Source: Hymenobacter sp. BT559 (GTDB lineage Bacteria > Bacteroidota > Bacteroidia > Cytophagales > Hymenobacteraceae). From it: a stretch of 64,000 nucleotides of DNA. Positions 25,080 to 34,623 of the stretch are shown in pieces (within the stretch, counting starts at the first letter, position 1; every line of letters starts with the position of its first letter). The notes under the pieces were generated by a model that did no database searches, was not told the DNA's origin, and saw nothing but the letters and a program-made list of their open reading frames with translations. The DNA lies in assembly GCF_016427535.1 (NCBI RefSeq), contig NZ_JAELXV010000006.1:62001-126000 (forward strand), in the 5' to 3' direction. A program made the position numbers and the translations under genes.

Positions 25080-26831
25080 ATGAAATTTCGTAATCCCTTC
25101 GGGGCATTCGGCTTTTGGCGCAAGCACACGGCCTGGCTGCTGGGCTGGTGGCTGACCCTAGGGCTGCTGAGCGGGATGCCGGCCCTAGCGCAAGACACCG
25201 TTTCGACGGCTGATATAGACTTCACGCCCATCGAGGCGCCGGCACCTGCCGCCCAGTCCCCCGCAGCAGCTACCCCACAGCCAGCGGCCGCCGACACGCC
25301 AGTGGTCAGCTCAGCCGCCCCTGCTAAGAGTAGCACCGCGGCCGCCCCCACGACGGTAGCCCCGGCTCCCCCCCGCCCCGCCCCGGCCGATACGTCGCTT
25401 TGGGTCACTTTTTTGGCGGGCCTAGCTGGTGGCTTTGCGGCCATTATTATGCCGTGCATCTTCCCGCTGCTGCCCATGACGGTGAGCTTCTTCACCAAGC
25501 GCTCGGGCACCCGGGCGCGCGGCATCCGTAATGCTTTTATCTACGGCCTCAGCATCATCGTCATTTACGTGGCGCTGGGGCTGCTCATCACGGTCATTTT
25601 CGGGGCCGATGCCCTGAACGACTTGTCTACCAATGGGCTGTTCAACTTCTTCTTCTTCCTGATGCTGGTGGTGTTCGGGGCTTCTTTTCTGGGGGCTTTC
25701 GAAATTATGCTGCCCACCTCGTGGGCCAATAAGATGGATGCCAAGGCCGACGAAGGCGGCTTGCTCGGCATCTTCTTCATGGCGGCCACACTCTCGCTGG
25801 TGTCGTTTTCGTGCACTGGCCCCATCATTGGCACCTTGCTGGTGCAGGCCGCTAGTATGGGCCAGCTGCTCGGACCAGCCGTGGGCATGTTCGGGTTTGC
25901 GCTAGCGTTGGCTATGCCCTTTACCTTGTTCTCGCTTTTCCCGGGCTGGCTGTCATCGCTGCCTAAGTCGGGCGGCTGGCTCAACTCGGTAAAAGTGACC
26001 CTAGGCTTTTTGGAGCTGGCTCTGGCGCTCAAGTTTCTGTCCAACGTAGACCTAGCTTATCACTGGGAATGGTTTGACCGGGAGGTATTCTTGGTGCTGT
26101 GGGTGGTCATTTTTGGCATGATGGGGATGTACTTGCTTGGCAAGCTGCGTTTCTCGCACGACAGCGACATGCCATTCATCACCCTGCCGCGACTGTTTTT
26201 GGCCATTATCACGCTGGCTTTCACACTCTACCTAGTACCCGGCTTGTGGGGCGCTCCGCTAAAGGCCGTATCGGCCTTCTTGCCCCCGCAGGATACCCAG
26301 GACTTTGACCTCTATACTCCTAGCTTGCTTGGGGGTGGCACTGCCGCGGCACGACCTGAAGCCGACGCTACGCCTCATAAATATGCCGAACTGTTTCACG
26401 CGCCCCTAGGTCTCAATGCGTTCTTCGACTACGATGAAGGCATGGCTTATGCCCAGAAGATGAATAAGCCGGTGCTTATCGACTTCACGGGACACGCCTG
26501 CGTGAACTGCCGCAAAATGGAAGCCAACGTATGGCCCGATAAGCAGGTGCTGCCCCTGATTAGAGATAAGTACGTGCTCATTCAGCTTTATGTAGACGAT
26601 AAGACGGAATTGCCCGCTGCCGAGCAGTACGTATCGAAGTACAGCGGCAAGAAAATAAAGACTATCGGCAACAAATGGAGCGACATGCAAGCCAGCCGCT
26701 TCAACGCCAACTCGCAGCCTTACTACGTGCTGCTAGGGCGTGAAGGCAAGCAGCTAGCACCTGCTCAAGGCGCCAACTACGAGCCCGACAATTTTGTGCG
26801 GTTCCTCAGCGGCGGCCTACAGACTTATTAG
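25080..26831 (+). CDS. dsbD: DsbD-like thiol:disulfide interchange protein
   Basis: 583 residues: signal peptide (to about 33, PALAQ), an Ala/Pro-rich linker (about 45-105) in place of an alpha domain, a DsbD/CcdA membrane region of eight or so helices containing the conserved MPCIFPLLPMTVSFFTKR and VSFSCTGPIIGTLL cysteines, and a C-terminal thioredoxin-like gamma domain with CVNC (Cys474, Cys477) in DFTGHACVNCRKMEANVW. Transfers reducing power from cytoplasmic thioredoxin to the periplasm. The long Pro/Ala linker may replace the missing alpha domain, supplied by the preceding gene. Confidence 0.9.
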   Translation: MKFRNPFGAFGFWRKHTAWLLGWWLTLGLLSGMPALAQDTVSTADIDFTPIEAPAPAAQSPAAATPQPAAADTPVVSSAAPAKSSTAAAPTTVAPAPPRPAPADTSLWVTFLAGLAGGFAAIIMPCIFPLLPMTVSFFTKRSGTRARGIRNAFIYGLSIIVIYVALGLLITVIFGADALNDLSTNGLFNFFFFLMLVVFGASFLGAFEIMLPTSWANKMDAKADEGGLLGIFFMAATLSLVSFSCTGPIIGTLLVQAASMGQLLGPAVGMFGFALALAMPFTLFSLFPGWLSSLPKSGGWLNSVKVTLGFLELALALKFLSNVDLAYHWEWFDREVFLVLWVVIFGMMGMYLLGKLRFSHDSDMPFITLPRLFLAIITLAFTLYLVPGLWGAPLKAVSAFLPPQDTQDFDLYTPSLLGGGTAAARPEADATPHKYAELFHAPLGLNAFFDYDEGMAYAQKMNKPVLIDFTGHACVNCRKMEANVWPDKQVLPLIRDKYVLIQLYVDDKTELPAAEQYVSKYSGKKIKTIGNKWSDMQASRFNANSQPYYVLLGREGKQLAPAQGANYEPDNFVRFLSGGLQTY

Positions 26832-26870
26832 TACCTCGGTGCTACCCTAGGTGCGTAATACTTGATGCCT

Positions 26871-26913
26871 AAAGGCCCAATCTCCTATTAATATTCTGGG
26901 AGGTTGGGCTTTA
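26871..26913 (+). terminator. Hairpin terminator after dsbD
   Basis: AAAGGCCCAAtCTCC pairs with GGGAGGTTGGGCTTT (one bulge), 12-nt loop, followed by TTAGT; about 40 bp after the dsbD stop. Confidence 0.6.
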
Positions 26914-27086
26914 GTCGTTTTAGTCCGCCAGCATCTAGGGGGCTGCGTTCCGTCTGGCACACTAAATACAGACTGAGGCTGATTTACGCACACGCTAGCA
27001 ATATCACTCCGCTTGAAGTAATTGTGCTAATTGCTCACGCAATCGTTAATGCTACTAATGCGGCAAGGCACGCCATATGTTGCTGA

Positions 27087-27114
27087 TTGAACAGGTAGCA
27101 AGACTTTATCTTTG
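27087..27114 (+). promoter_or_regulatory. Putative Bacteroidota promoter upstream of the arabinanase
   Basis: TTG (27087-27089), 17-nt spacer, TATCTTTG (27107-27114), an exact TAnnTTTG. A second weaker candidate is TTG (27214-27216) with 21 nt to TACATTTT (27238-27245), which would put the start site just before the LacI-type palindrome. The 690-bp gap 26832-27568 is A+T-rich and contains no supported gene. Confidence 0.4.
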
Positions 27115-27278
27115 TTATAAGGTAAGAGCCTAATTTTTTCAGCGAATAATATTTTTCTTACTGATTATTATTTGCTAATATTGTCAAAACATTATCCTAT
27201 GGGCTTTGCAGTATTGCGCTTTTAAAGACTAATTCTTTACATTTTAGAACTACCGCAGCAGCGGTTTTTTAATAACTG

Positions 27279-27300
27279 TATGCACAATCGATTGTGCATA
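27279..27300. promoter_or_regulatory. LacI-type operator, 22-bp perfect palindrome
   Basis: Core TGCACAATCGATTGTGCA flanked by TA on both sides, perfectly symmetric around CG|AT... centre at 27289/27290. Matches the form of LacI/GalR operators (central CG, inverted repeats). Related sites occur at 46260, 55027 and 55167. Likely bound by the LacI regulator at 55362 (inferred). Confidence 0.7.
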
Positions 27301-27568
27301 TCTAACCTGTTACCTTATTCCCTTTCATAAAATAGCCTGTACCAGAGCTGCAGCATCTCCTCAATAATCGAAGCGGGCTGAGTTACCTCACCTCGAATCC
27401 AGCTTTAATGATGCTTTGCTCAGCAAAAGCGGAGCTATTGCTTACTCGTCTGACTATTAGCAGTCTCGTCCATACCAAGCAAAGCCTGCTTACTCTTAGC
27501 TGGCCGCTGCACTGCCCCCTGGGGTGAAGCAGCAGCCACAAGCACACTTACCTCCTTTTCCCACCCCT

Positions 27569-29254
27569 ATGGTAAAAATTCTACTGCTGCGCGCTCGGTG
27601 CCGGGCCTTATTAGCATTCCTATTGGTGGCTTGGCTGGCCTCGGCCCCGGCCTACGCACTGCAAGGCGCCCTAGGTATGCACGACCCCTCTACTATCCTG
27701 AAGAGCGGTAACACCTACTGGGTATTTGGCACCGGCGATGGCATCGCCTGCAAGTACTCGACGGACCTCATCAACTGGACGGATGCCAGGTCGGTATACA
27801 CCAAGTCACTGTACCCGAGCTGGATTAATGGCAAGGTACCGGGCTTTGCGGGCACGTTTTGGGCGCCCGAGTGCAAGTTTATGAACGGTAAGTACTACCT
27901 GTACTACTCGTGCTCGACGTTTGGCTCGCAGGTGTCGGCCATCGGGCTAGCCACCAATCCCACCCTCGACCCCAACAGCCCCGATTATAAGTGGACTGAC
28001 CAAGGTGAGGTTATTTCGAGCAACACGACCAGCGTGGCCAATGCTATCGACCCCGCGCTGTATACCGATGCTAGCAGCAACCAGTGGCTCATCTATGGCT
28101 CGTACTTCGGCGGCATCCGCATTACGCAGCTTGATGCCAATACGGGCAAGCCGCTCAATGTGAATACTCAATACAACGTGGCCAATGGGGGCGTGGAAGC
28201 TGCCTACGTGGCTTACAATAATGGCTATTACTACTTGTTTGTGAACCGCGGCACGTGCTGCAACGGGGCTGCCAGCACCTACTTCATCCAGGTAGGGCGC
28301 TCGGCCAACCCCACCGGTCCTTTCCTCGACCAAAATGGCCAAGACCTGAATGCCAACGGCGGCACTACGCTGCTAAGCCGCGCCGGCCGCTATATCGGGC
28401 CGGGCCACGCCGGGCTCTTCACCGAAAACGGCGTCACGTATTTCAGCCACCACTACTACGACGGCTTCGACAACGGCGCGCCCAAGCTCGGCTTAGCCCG
28501 CCTAACCTGGGGCGCCACTGGCTGGCCCACCGTGAGCCGCGACTGGCTGGCCGCGGGGCGCTATACCATCACCAGCCAACAGAGTAAGCTGGTGTGGGAT
28601 GCCTGGGGCTGCACCGGCGCCGCGGGCCAAACGATAGCCCAGGGCACCCCCAGCGGCCTCGCCTGCCAGCAATGGGATATGGCGCCGGTTGGCGCGGGTG
28701 CTTATAAGATTACTAACGCCCTAGGTGGGCTGGCCGCGGACGTGACCGGCTGCCTGCCCGATGCGGGCACCAAGCTGCAGCTATGGCCCACCAATGGCCT
28801 GGTGTGCCAGCAGTACATTATAGAACGGGCTAGCAATGGGGATTACATCTTCACCTCGGCCACGGGCAACAACGTGGTGGAAGTACCCAACTGCTCGACC
28901 ACGCCGGGCCAGCAGCTCGGCCTGTGGTACTACAATGGCTTTGACTGCCAGCGCTGGACGGCCGCGCTGGTAGCGGCCCCGCTCGCTACGGCCGCAGCCC
29001 AGCGCCTAGCAGGCGTTAGTATTTATCCGGCCCCGGCCCCGGCTGGCAGCTTTATGGTAGAATTAGAGAACCGGCCCGGAATAGGAGCAACAGAGGTGCA
29101 AGTGTATAACTTGCGGGGCCAATCAGTGTATCGGCAGCAGTTTGGGCCGCAGCAAGCCAAGTTGACCATTGAGGCCCAGCTTGGGGCAGGCATCTACCTG
29201 GTGCAGGTGAGCCGGGAGGCTGGCACGTTCACCCAAAAGCTGAGTGTGCTGTAA
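27569..29254 (+). CDS. GH43 endo-1,5-alpha-L-arabinanase with ricin-type lectin domain and sorting tail
   Basis: 561 residues from ATG at 27569 (MVKILLLRARCRALL); a GTG at 27524 would only add an unlikely extension. Signal peptide to about residue 30, GH43 five-bladed propeller (about 35-340) with general base Asp39 in GMHDPSTI, the pKa-modulating Asp in AIDPALYTD, a probable acid Glu in GGVEAAYV, and GPGHAGLF. Then a ricin B beta-trefoil (about 345-480; repeated QQW/QRW motifs) for sugar binding and a C-terminal module (VSIYPAPAPAG ... GIYLVQVSR) of the type IX secretion sorting kind. Secreted or cell-surface arabinan degradation; first gene of the arabinose locus and behind the LacI-type palindrome. 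Confidence 0.9.
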   Translation: MVKILLLRARCRALLAFLLVAWLASAPAYALQGALGMHDPSTILKSGNTYWVFGTGDGIACKYSTDLINWTDARSVYTKSLYPSWINGKVPGFAGTFWAPECKFMNGKYYLYYSCSTFGSQVSAIGLATNPTLDPNSPDYKWTDQGEVISSNTTSVANAIDPALYTDASSNQWLIYGSYFGGIRITQLDANTGKPLNVNTQYNVANGGVEAAYVAYNNGYYYLFVNRGTCCNGAASTYFIQVGRSANPTGPFLDQNGQDLNANGGTTLLSRAGRYIGPGHAGLFTENGVTYFSHHYYDGFDNGAPKLGLARLTWGATGWPTVSRDWLAAGRYTITSQQSKLVWDAWGCTGAAGQTIAQGTPSGLACQQWDMAPVGAGAYKITNALGGLAADVTGCLPDAGTKLQLWPTNGLVCQQYIIERASNGDYIFTSATGNNVVEVPNCSTTPGQQLGLWYYNGFDCQRWTAALVAAPLATAAAQRLAGVSIYPAPAPAGSFMVELENRPGIGATEVQVYNLRGQSVYRQQFGPQQAKLTIEAQLGAGIYLVQVSREAGTFTQKLSVL

Positions 29255-29274
29255 CCCTTATTCTTTCATTTTTC

Positions 29275-30486
29275 ATGCCCACCTCCCCCCGCTACGCGCT
29301 TTTGGCTACCGGCCTGAGCACCGCCTTGCTGCTGGCCAGCTGCGATTCTAAACCCACCACCAGCCAAGACTCGGCGGCAACTACCACGACGGCCCCGGCC
29401 GACTCGGCCGCCACTGGCACCAACGCATCCGCCATGCCTACCTCTGCTTCGTTCGGCAAAACTGCCGACGGCCAAGAAATTCAGCTTTTCACCCTCACCA
29501 ACGCCAAGGGGATGAAGGCCACCATCAGCACTTACGGCGGCACGCTCACCAGCCTGCTCGTGCCTGACAAGGACGGCAAAATCTCCGACGTGGTGCTGGG
29601 CTTCGACAAGGCAGAGGGCTACCTCAGCCCCGAGTTCCGCAAGTCGAACCCCTACTTCGGTGCCCTCATCGGGCGCTACGGCAACCGCATCGCCAAGGGC
29701 AAATTCACGGTTGATGGCAAGGAGTACCAGGTGGGCGTGAACAATAACGGCAACTCGCTGCACGGCGGCAAGCTGGGCTTCGACCAGAAAATCTGGACTG
29801 CTAAGCCCGGCTCCGACAGCGACGGCCAGACGCTAACGCTCAGCTACCTGAGCAAGGACGGCGAGGAAGGCTACCCCGGTAACCTCAACGTGACGGTGAC
29901 TTACACCCTCACCAACGATAACGCCCTCAAAATCGACTACGCCGCTACCACCGATAAGGCCACGCCCGTCAACCTCACCAACCACGCCTACTTCAACCTG
30001 GCCCTAGGGCAGAGCAAGGACGTGCTGGCGCACCAAGTCACCATTCCGGCCGACCGCTACACGGTGGTGAACGACCAGCTCATCCCGACCGGCGAGTTGA
30101 AGCCGGTGAAGGGCACACCCTTCGACTTCACCACGCCCCACGCCATTGGCGAGCGCATTGCGCAGGTGCCCGGCGGCTACGACCACAACTGGGTCCTGAA
30201 CCAGGCCAGCGGCCAGCACAGCGCCGCCACCGTGTACGAGCCCACCACCGGCCGCACCATGGAAGTAACCACCGACGAGCCCGGCGTACAGTTCTACACC
30301 GGCAACTTCTTGGATGGCACCCTGAAAGGCAAGGATGGCGTGGTATACGGCAAGCATGGCGGCTTCTGCCTCGAAACCCAGCACTTCCCCGATTCGCCCA
30401 ACCAGAAGGAGTTTCCGAGCACCGTGCTGAAGCCAGGCGAAACCTACCACACCACCACGAGCTACACGTTTGGGGTGCGGAAATAG
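29275..30486 (+). CDS. Aldose 1-epimerase (galactose mutarotase), lipoprotein
   Basis: 403 residues with a lipoprotein signal (LLLASC) and a Thr/Ala-rich linker, then the aldose-epimerase fold: FGKTADGQEIQLFTLTNAKG, YFGALIGRYGNRIAKGKF, NNNGNSLHGGKLGFD, and catalytic His/Glu regions NLTNHAYFNL and GFCLETQHFPDSPN. Interconverts alpha and beta anomers of a sugar released in the periplasm. It follows the arabinanase by 20 bp and precedes araB, so in this setting it probably serves arabinose or galactose. Confidence 0.9.
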   Translation: MPTSPRYALLATGLSTALLLASCDSKPTTSQDSAATTTTAPADSAATGTNASAMPTSASFGKTADGQEIQLFTLTNAKGMKATISTYGGTLTSLLVPDKDGKISDVVLGFDKAEGYLSPEFRKSNPYFGALIGRYGNRIAKGKFTVDGKEYQVGVNNNGNSLHGGKLGFDQKIWTAKPGSDSDGQTLTLSYLSKDGEEGYPGNLNVTVTYTLTNDNALKIDYAATTDKATPVNLTNHAYFNLALGQSKDVLAHQVTIPADRYTVVNDQLIPTGELKPVKGTPFDFTTPHAIGERIAQVPGGYDHNWVLNQASGQHSAATVYEPTTGRTMEVTTDEPGVQFYTGNFLDGTLKGKDGVVYGKHGGFCLETQHFPDSPNQKEFPSTVLKPGETYHTTTSYTFGVRK

Positions 30487-30492
30487 CATTTC

Positions 30493-30578
30493 TGTCATGC
30501 TGACGAAGGAAGCATCCTATCACGCTGGGTAAACTACCTGTGCCAACCGGATGAAATGCTTCCTTCGTCAGCATGACA
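30493..30578. repeat. REP-like palindrome, type GTCATGCTGACGAAGG
   Basis: Perfect 23-nt arms (30493-30515, 30556-30578) between the mutarotase and araB. Confidence 0.85.
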
Positions 30579-30615
30579 AACGCTCTTACTACTACTATTC
30601 CTAATTAATCAACCC

Positions 30616-32340
30616 GTGCCAGAACAAACCGCCTCCCCGGCCTACGTTATCGGCCTCGACTACGGCACCGACTCGGCCCGCGCCTTGCTCGTGGATGCCC
30701 GCACCGGCGCCGAAGTTGCGCAAGCTGTGCATTACTACCCGCGCTGGAAGCAGGGCCAGTACTGCAACCCCGCCAAAAACCGCTTTCGCCAGCACCCGCT
30801 CGACCACCTCGAAAGCCTCGAGGCCACGGTAAGCGAAGTAGCCAAAAAGGTGCCCGCTGAGCAAATCCTAGGTCTCGCCATTGACACTACTGGCAGCACG
30901 CCCGGCCCGGTGAACGAGCAGGGCCAGCTGCTGGGTATGCTGCCCGAGTTTGCCGAGAATCCTAATGCACTGTTCGTGCTGTGGAAAGACCACACTGCGC
31001 TGGCTGAGGCCGCCGAAATCAACCACAAAGCCCGCACTTGGGGCGGCGAGGACTACACCAAGTACGAAGGCGGCATCTATTCGTCGGAGTGGTTTTGGGC
31101 TAAAATCATGCACATTGTGCGGGAGGATGAGGCTGTAGCCAACGCCGCTTACTCTTGGATGGAGCACTGCGACTGGCTCACGCTGACCCTCACTGGCCAG
31201 CCGCTGGCCGAGTTCAAGCGCAGCCGTTGCGCCGCCGGGCACAAGGCCTTGTGGCACGCTAGCTGGGGCGGCCTGCCCCCAGAGGAGTTTCTCACGCACC
31301 TTGAGCCTAAATTGGCCGGCTTACGCAATCGATTATTCTCGGAAACGTACACTGCCGATGAAGTAGCTGGGCATCTTTCGGAAGAATGGGCACAGCGTCT
31401 AGGCCTGACTACCAACACAGTAATTGCCGCGGGCTCGTTCGATGCGCACGCAGGCGCCGTAGCTGGCGAGATAGAATCCTATTCGATGGTGAAGGTGATG
31501 GGCACCAGCACCTGCGACATTGTAGTAGCCCCAACCGCCGAGGTAGGCGACCACCTGGTGGCCGGCATTTGCGGACAGGTCGATGGCTCGGTCATCCCTG
31601 GCATGCTAGGCCTGGAGGCTGGGCAGTCGGCTTTTGGCGACCTGCTGGCCTGGTTCCGCCAGATGCTAGAGTGGCCGTTGCAGGCTGTGCAGTCGAAAGT
31701 GCTGACTGCCGAGCAGCAAGCCGCTTATCGCCAAGAAGTGAGCGACAACCTCATTGTACAGCTCACCAAAGCTGCTGCTGAAGTAGACCCCGCCGAAAGC
31801 CACGTGCTGGCCCTCGACTGGGTTAACGGCCGCCGCACACCCGACGCCAACCAGGCCCTGAAAGGTGCCTTGACGGGCCTGACGATGGGTACTTCGGCGC
31901 CGCAAGTGTTCCGCGCGCTGGTCGAAGCCATCTGCTACGGCTCAAAGCAGATTGTGGAGCGCTTTGAGAGCGAAGGCATTCCGATTAAACAAGTGATTGG
32001 CATCGGCGGCGTGGCCAAAAAGTCGGCCTTCGTGATGCAGACGCTGGCCGACGTGCTCGACCGCCCCATCAAAATCGCCGTGTCGGAGCAGGCGCCGGCC
32101 CTAGGTGCCGCTATGTACGCCGCCGTGGCAGCAGGTATTTACCCCGATGTGCTGGCTTCGCAGAAGGCCCTAGGTAGCGGTTTTGCCGAAACCTACACCC
32201 CTAACCCCGAGAGCGTAGCCCAGTACGCCACCCGCTACGCGCAATACCAGGCGCTGGGCAAGTTCGTGGAAAGCGTGACGACCAGCCACTCGGAGGAGCC
32301 GGTAATGGAACCCGAAACCCCCGCCATCACCACCGCCTAA
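30616..32340 (+). CDS. araB: L-ribulokinase
   Basis: 574-residue FGGY-family sugar kinase. N-terminal phosphate-binding start VIGLDYGTDSARALLVDA, the substrate region GGIYSSEWFWAKIMHIVRED, the Asp base region AAGSFDAHAGAVAG, GTSTCDIVVAP and the C-terminal ATP site VIGIGGVAKKSAFVMQTLADVL all match AraB. Phosphorylates L-ribulose to L-ribulose 5-phosphate in the cytoplasm. The start codon is GTG at 30616. Its stop TAA overlaps the start of araD (TAATG). About 20 C-terminal residues (rich in Glu/Pro/Thr) extend beyond the conserved fold. Confidence 0.95.
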   Translation: MPEQTASPAYVIGLDYGTDSARALLVDARTGAEVAQAVHYYPRWKQGQYCNPAKNRFRQHPLDHLESLEATVSEVAKKVPAEQILGLAIDTTGSTPGPVNEQGQLLGMLPEFAENPNALFVLWKDHTALAEAAEINHKARTWGGEDYTKYEGGIYSSEWFWAKIMHIVREDEAVANAAYSWMEHCDWLTLTLTGQPLAEFKRSRCAAGHKALWHASWGGLPPEEFLTHLEPKLAGLRNRLFSETYTADEVAGHLSEEWAQRLGLTTNTVIAAGSFDAHAGAVAGEIESYSMVKVMGTSTCDIVVAPTAEVGDHLVAGICGQVDGSVIPGMLGLEAGQSAFGDLLAWFRQMLEWPLQAVQSKVLTAEQQAAYRQEVSDNLIVQLTKAAAEVDPAESHVLALDWVNGRRTPDANQALKGALTGLTMGTSAPQVFRALVEAICYGSKQIVERFESEGIPIKQVIGIGGVAKKSAFVMQTLADVLDRPIKIAVSEQAPALGAAMYAAVAAGIYPDVLASQKALGSGFAETYTPNPESVAQYATRYAQYQALGKFVESVTTSHSEEPVMEPETPAITTA

Positions 32341-33038
32341 TGAGCCAGTACCAAGACCTAAAGCAAGCCTGCTACGAGGCCAATATGCAGCTGCCAGCCC
32401 TCGGGCTGGTGCTCTTCACCTTCGGCAACGCTAGCGTGGTGGACCGCGAGAAAAGCGTGTTCGCCATCAAGCCTAGCGGGGTGCCCTACGCCACGCTGAA
32501 GCCGGAGGACATCGTGATTGTGGACTTCGACAACAACATTGTCGAAGGCACCAAGCGTCCCTCGTCCGACACGAAAACCCACGCGCTGCTCTTCAAAGAG
32601 TGGACGAACATCGGTGGTATCGTGCACACGCACAGCACCTATGCTACGGCCTGGGCCCAGGCGCAGCTCGATATTCCCATCCTAGGTACCACCCACGCCG
32701 ACCACCTCACGGCCGATGTGCCCTGCGCACCGCCCATGAGCGACGAGCTTATCGCGGGCGACTACGAGCACCAGACCGGCTGGCAAATCATCAACGAGTT
32801 TGAGAAGCGTGGCCTTTCGCCTGCCGAAGTCGAGATGATACTCGTGGGCAACCACGCGCCTTTCACCTGGGGCAAAACTGTGGAGAAAGCCGTGTACCAC
32901 AGCGCGGTGCTCGAAGAAGTGGCGCGCCTAGCCTACCTCAGCTGCACGCTGAAGCCGGGCGTGGCGCGGCTGAAAGATGCCTTGATTAAAAAACACTACG
33001 AGCGCAAGCACGGCGCCAATTCTTACTACGGGCAATAG
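32340..33038 (+). CDS. araD: L-ribulose-5-phosphate 4-epimerase
   Basis: 232-residue class II aldolase fold enzyme. Metal-binding histidines lie in IVHTHSTYATAW (HTH) and the third in VGNHAPFTWGKT; GNASVVDREKSVFAIKPSGVPY is the phosphate-binding and Ser/Gly region. Converts L-ribulose 5-phosphate to D-xylulose 5-phosphate, the exit of the arabinose pathway into the pentose phosphate pathway. ATG overlaps the araB stop by one base, so the two are translationally coupled. Confidence 0.95.
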   Translation: MSQYQDLKQACYEANMQLPALGLVLFTFGNASVVDREKSVFAIKPSGVPYATLKPEDIVIVDFDNNIVEGTKRPSSDTKTHALLFKEWTNIGGIVHTHSTYATAWAQAQLDIPILGTTHADHLTADVPCAPPMSDELIAGDYEHQTGWQIINEFEKRGLSPAEVEMILVGNHAPFTWGKTVEKAVYHSAVLEEVARLAYLSCTLKPGVARLKDALIKKHYERKHGANSYYGQ

Positions 33039-33042
33039 GCTT

Positions 33043-33120
33043 GTTGCGCGGCCTTTGTAGTCCGCGTTCCGACTGTTCATTCCCAAAAAACTCAAACGCG
33101 GACTACAAAGTCCGCGCAAC
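33043..33120. repeat. REP-like palindrome filling the araD-araA gap
   Basis: 26-nt arms (33043-33068, 33095-33120), 25 of 26 positions complementary, core GGACTTTGTAGTCCGCG. It begins 5 bp after the araD stop and ends 4 bp before the araA ATG, thus covering the place of any ribosome binding site. Related to the element at 38893. Confidence 0.85.
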
Positions 33121-33124
33121 TTTT

Positions 33125-34612
33125 ATGATTGATATTTCAAATTACGAAGCCTGGTTTATCACTGGCAGCCAGCACCTCTACGGCCCCGAAACCCTGGAGG
33201 AAGTAGCCCGCCATTCGCAAGAAATCGCGAAAGAGCTGGGCACCAAGTTGCCCATCAACATCGTGTACAAGCCGGTGCTGACGGGCCCGCAGGAGATTTA
33301 CAAGCTCATGCAGGAGGCCAACAACACGCCAAACTGCGTGGGCCTGATTGCCTGGATGCACACCTTCTCGCCGGCCAAAATGTGGATTAACGGCTTGAAA
33401 ATCCTGCAAAAGCCGCTGGCCCACCTGCACACGCAGTACAACCGCGACATTCCGTGGGATGCCATTGACATGGATTTCATGAACACCAACCAATCGGCGC
33501 ACGGCGACCGCGAGTTTGGGTTCATCGGCTCGCGCATGCGCCTGAGCCGCAAGGTTATCGTGGGCCACTGGCAAAGCGAGGATGTGCGCGAGCGCCTCAG
33601 CATCTGGAGCCGCGTGGCGAGCGCCTGGGCCGACTGGCAGGGTGCCAAATTTGTGCGCTTTGGCGACAACATGCGCTATGTAGCCGTGACCGAAGGCGAC
33701 AAGGTAGAGGCCGAAATCAAGTTTGGCTACGAAGTGAACACCTACGGCATCGGCGACCTAGTGGCCGAGGTAAACGCCGTGACCGACGAGCAAATTGCCG
33801 GCTTGGTAGCCACCTACGAGCAAGAGTACGAGCTAGGCGACAACCTGAAAGAAGGCGGCGAGAAGCGCGAAAGCCTGCGCGACGCGGCCCGCATCGAGCT
33901 GGGCATGCGCAAGTTCCTGACCGACCGCAACGCCAAGGGCTTCACCGATACCTTCGAAGACCTGCACGGCATGAAGCAGTTGCCTGGCATCGCCACGCAG
34001 CGCTTGATGGCCGATGGCTACGGCTTCGGCGGCGAGGGCGACTGGAAGACTTCGGCTCTGGTACGCGCCATGAAAGTAATGGGCGCCGGCCTGCCCGGCG
34101 GCAACTCCTTCATGGAGGACTACACCTACCACTTTGCCCCCGGCAACGAGCAAGTCCTAGGTTCGCACATGCTAGAAATCTGCCCCACCATCGCCGAAGG
34201 CAAGGTGCGCGCTGAGATTCACCCCCTAGGTATCGGCGGCAAAGAAGACCCGGTTCGCTTGGTGTTTAACTGCCCCGCTGGCCCGGCCCTCAACGCGACC
34301 ATCGTGGACATGGGCAACCGCTTCCGCATGATTGTGAACACTGTGGAGGCCGTAGCGCCCGAGCAAGACCTGCCCAACCTGCCCGTAGCGCGCGTGCTCT
34401 GGAAAGTACATCCCGACATGAAAACCGGCCTCGCCGCCTGGATTTTGGCCGGTGGTGCCCACCACACCGGCTACAGTCAAAACCTGACCAGCGAGTACCT
34501 AGAGGACTTCGCCGAGATGGCTGGGATTGAGTACCTCATCATCGATGAAGACACCAAGCTGCGCACGTTCAAAAATGAGCTGCGCTTCAACGAAGTAGCC
34601 TTCAAAGGCTAA
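33125..34612 (+). CDS. araA: L-arabinose isomerase
   Basis: 495 residues from ATG at 33125 (MIDISNYEAWFITGSQHLYG), which matches the family's start exactly; an in-frame start at 33041 would translate the palindrome. Conserved metal and substrate residues appear in GGNSFMEDYTYHF (Glu), MLEICPTIAEGKVRAEIHP (Glu, His) and GGAHHTGYS (His). Isomerises L-arabinose to L-ribulose. Order araB-araD-araA with the palindrome in front of araA; cytoplasmic. Confidence 0.96.
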   Translation: MIDISNYEAWFITGSQHLYGPETLEEVARHSQEIAKELGTKLPINIVYKPVLTGPQEIYKLMQEANNTPNCVGLIAWMHTFSPAKMWINGLKILQKPLAHLHTQYNRDIPWDAIDMDFMNTNQSAHGDREFGFIGSRMRLSRKVIVGHWQSEDVRERLSIWSRVASAWADWQGAKFVRFGDNMRYVAVTEGDKVEAEIKFGYEVNTYGIGDLVAEVNAVTDEQIAGLVATYEQEYELGDNLKEGGEKRESLRDAARIELGMRKFLTDRNAKGFTDTFEDLHGMKQLPGIATQRLMADGYGFGGEGDWKTSALVRAMKVMGAGLPGGNSFMEDYTYHFAPGNEQVLGSHMLEICPTIAEGKVRAEIHPLGIGGKEDPVRLVFNCPAGPALNATIVDMGNRFRMIVNTVEAVAPEQDLPNLPVARVLWKVHPDMKTGLAAWILAGGAHHTGYSQNLTSEYLEDFAEMAGIEYLIIDEDTKLRTFKNELRFNEVAFKG

Positions 34613-34623
34613 TTTATAGGCAT

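Noticed and set aside
33041..33124. Upstream in-frame start for araA
   Set aside because: Would translate the palindrome; family start fits ATG 33125 exactly.
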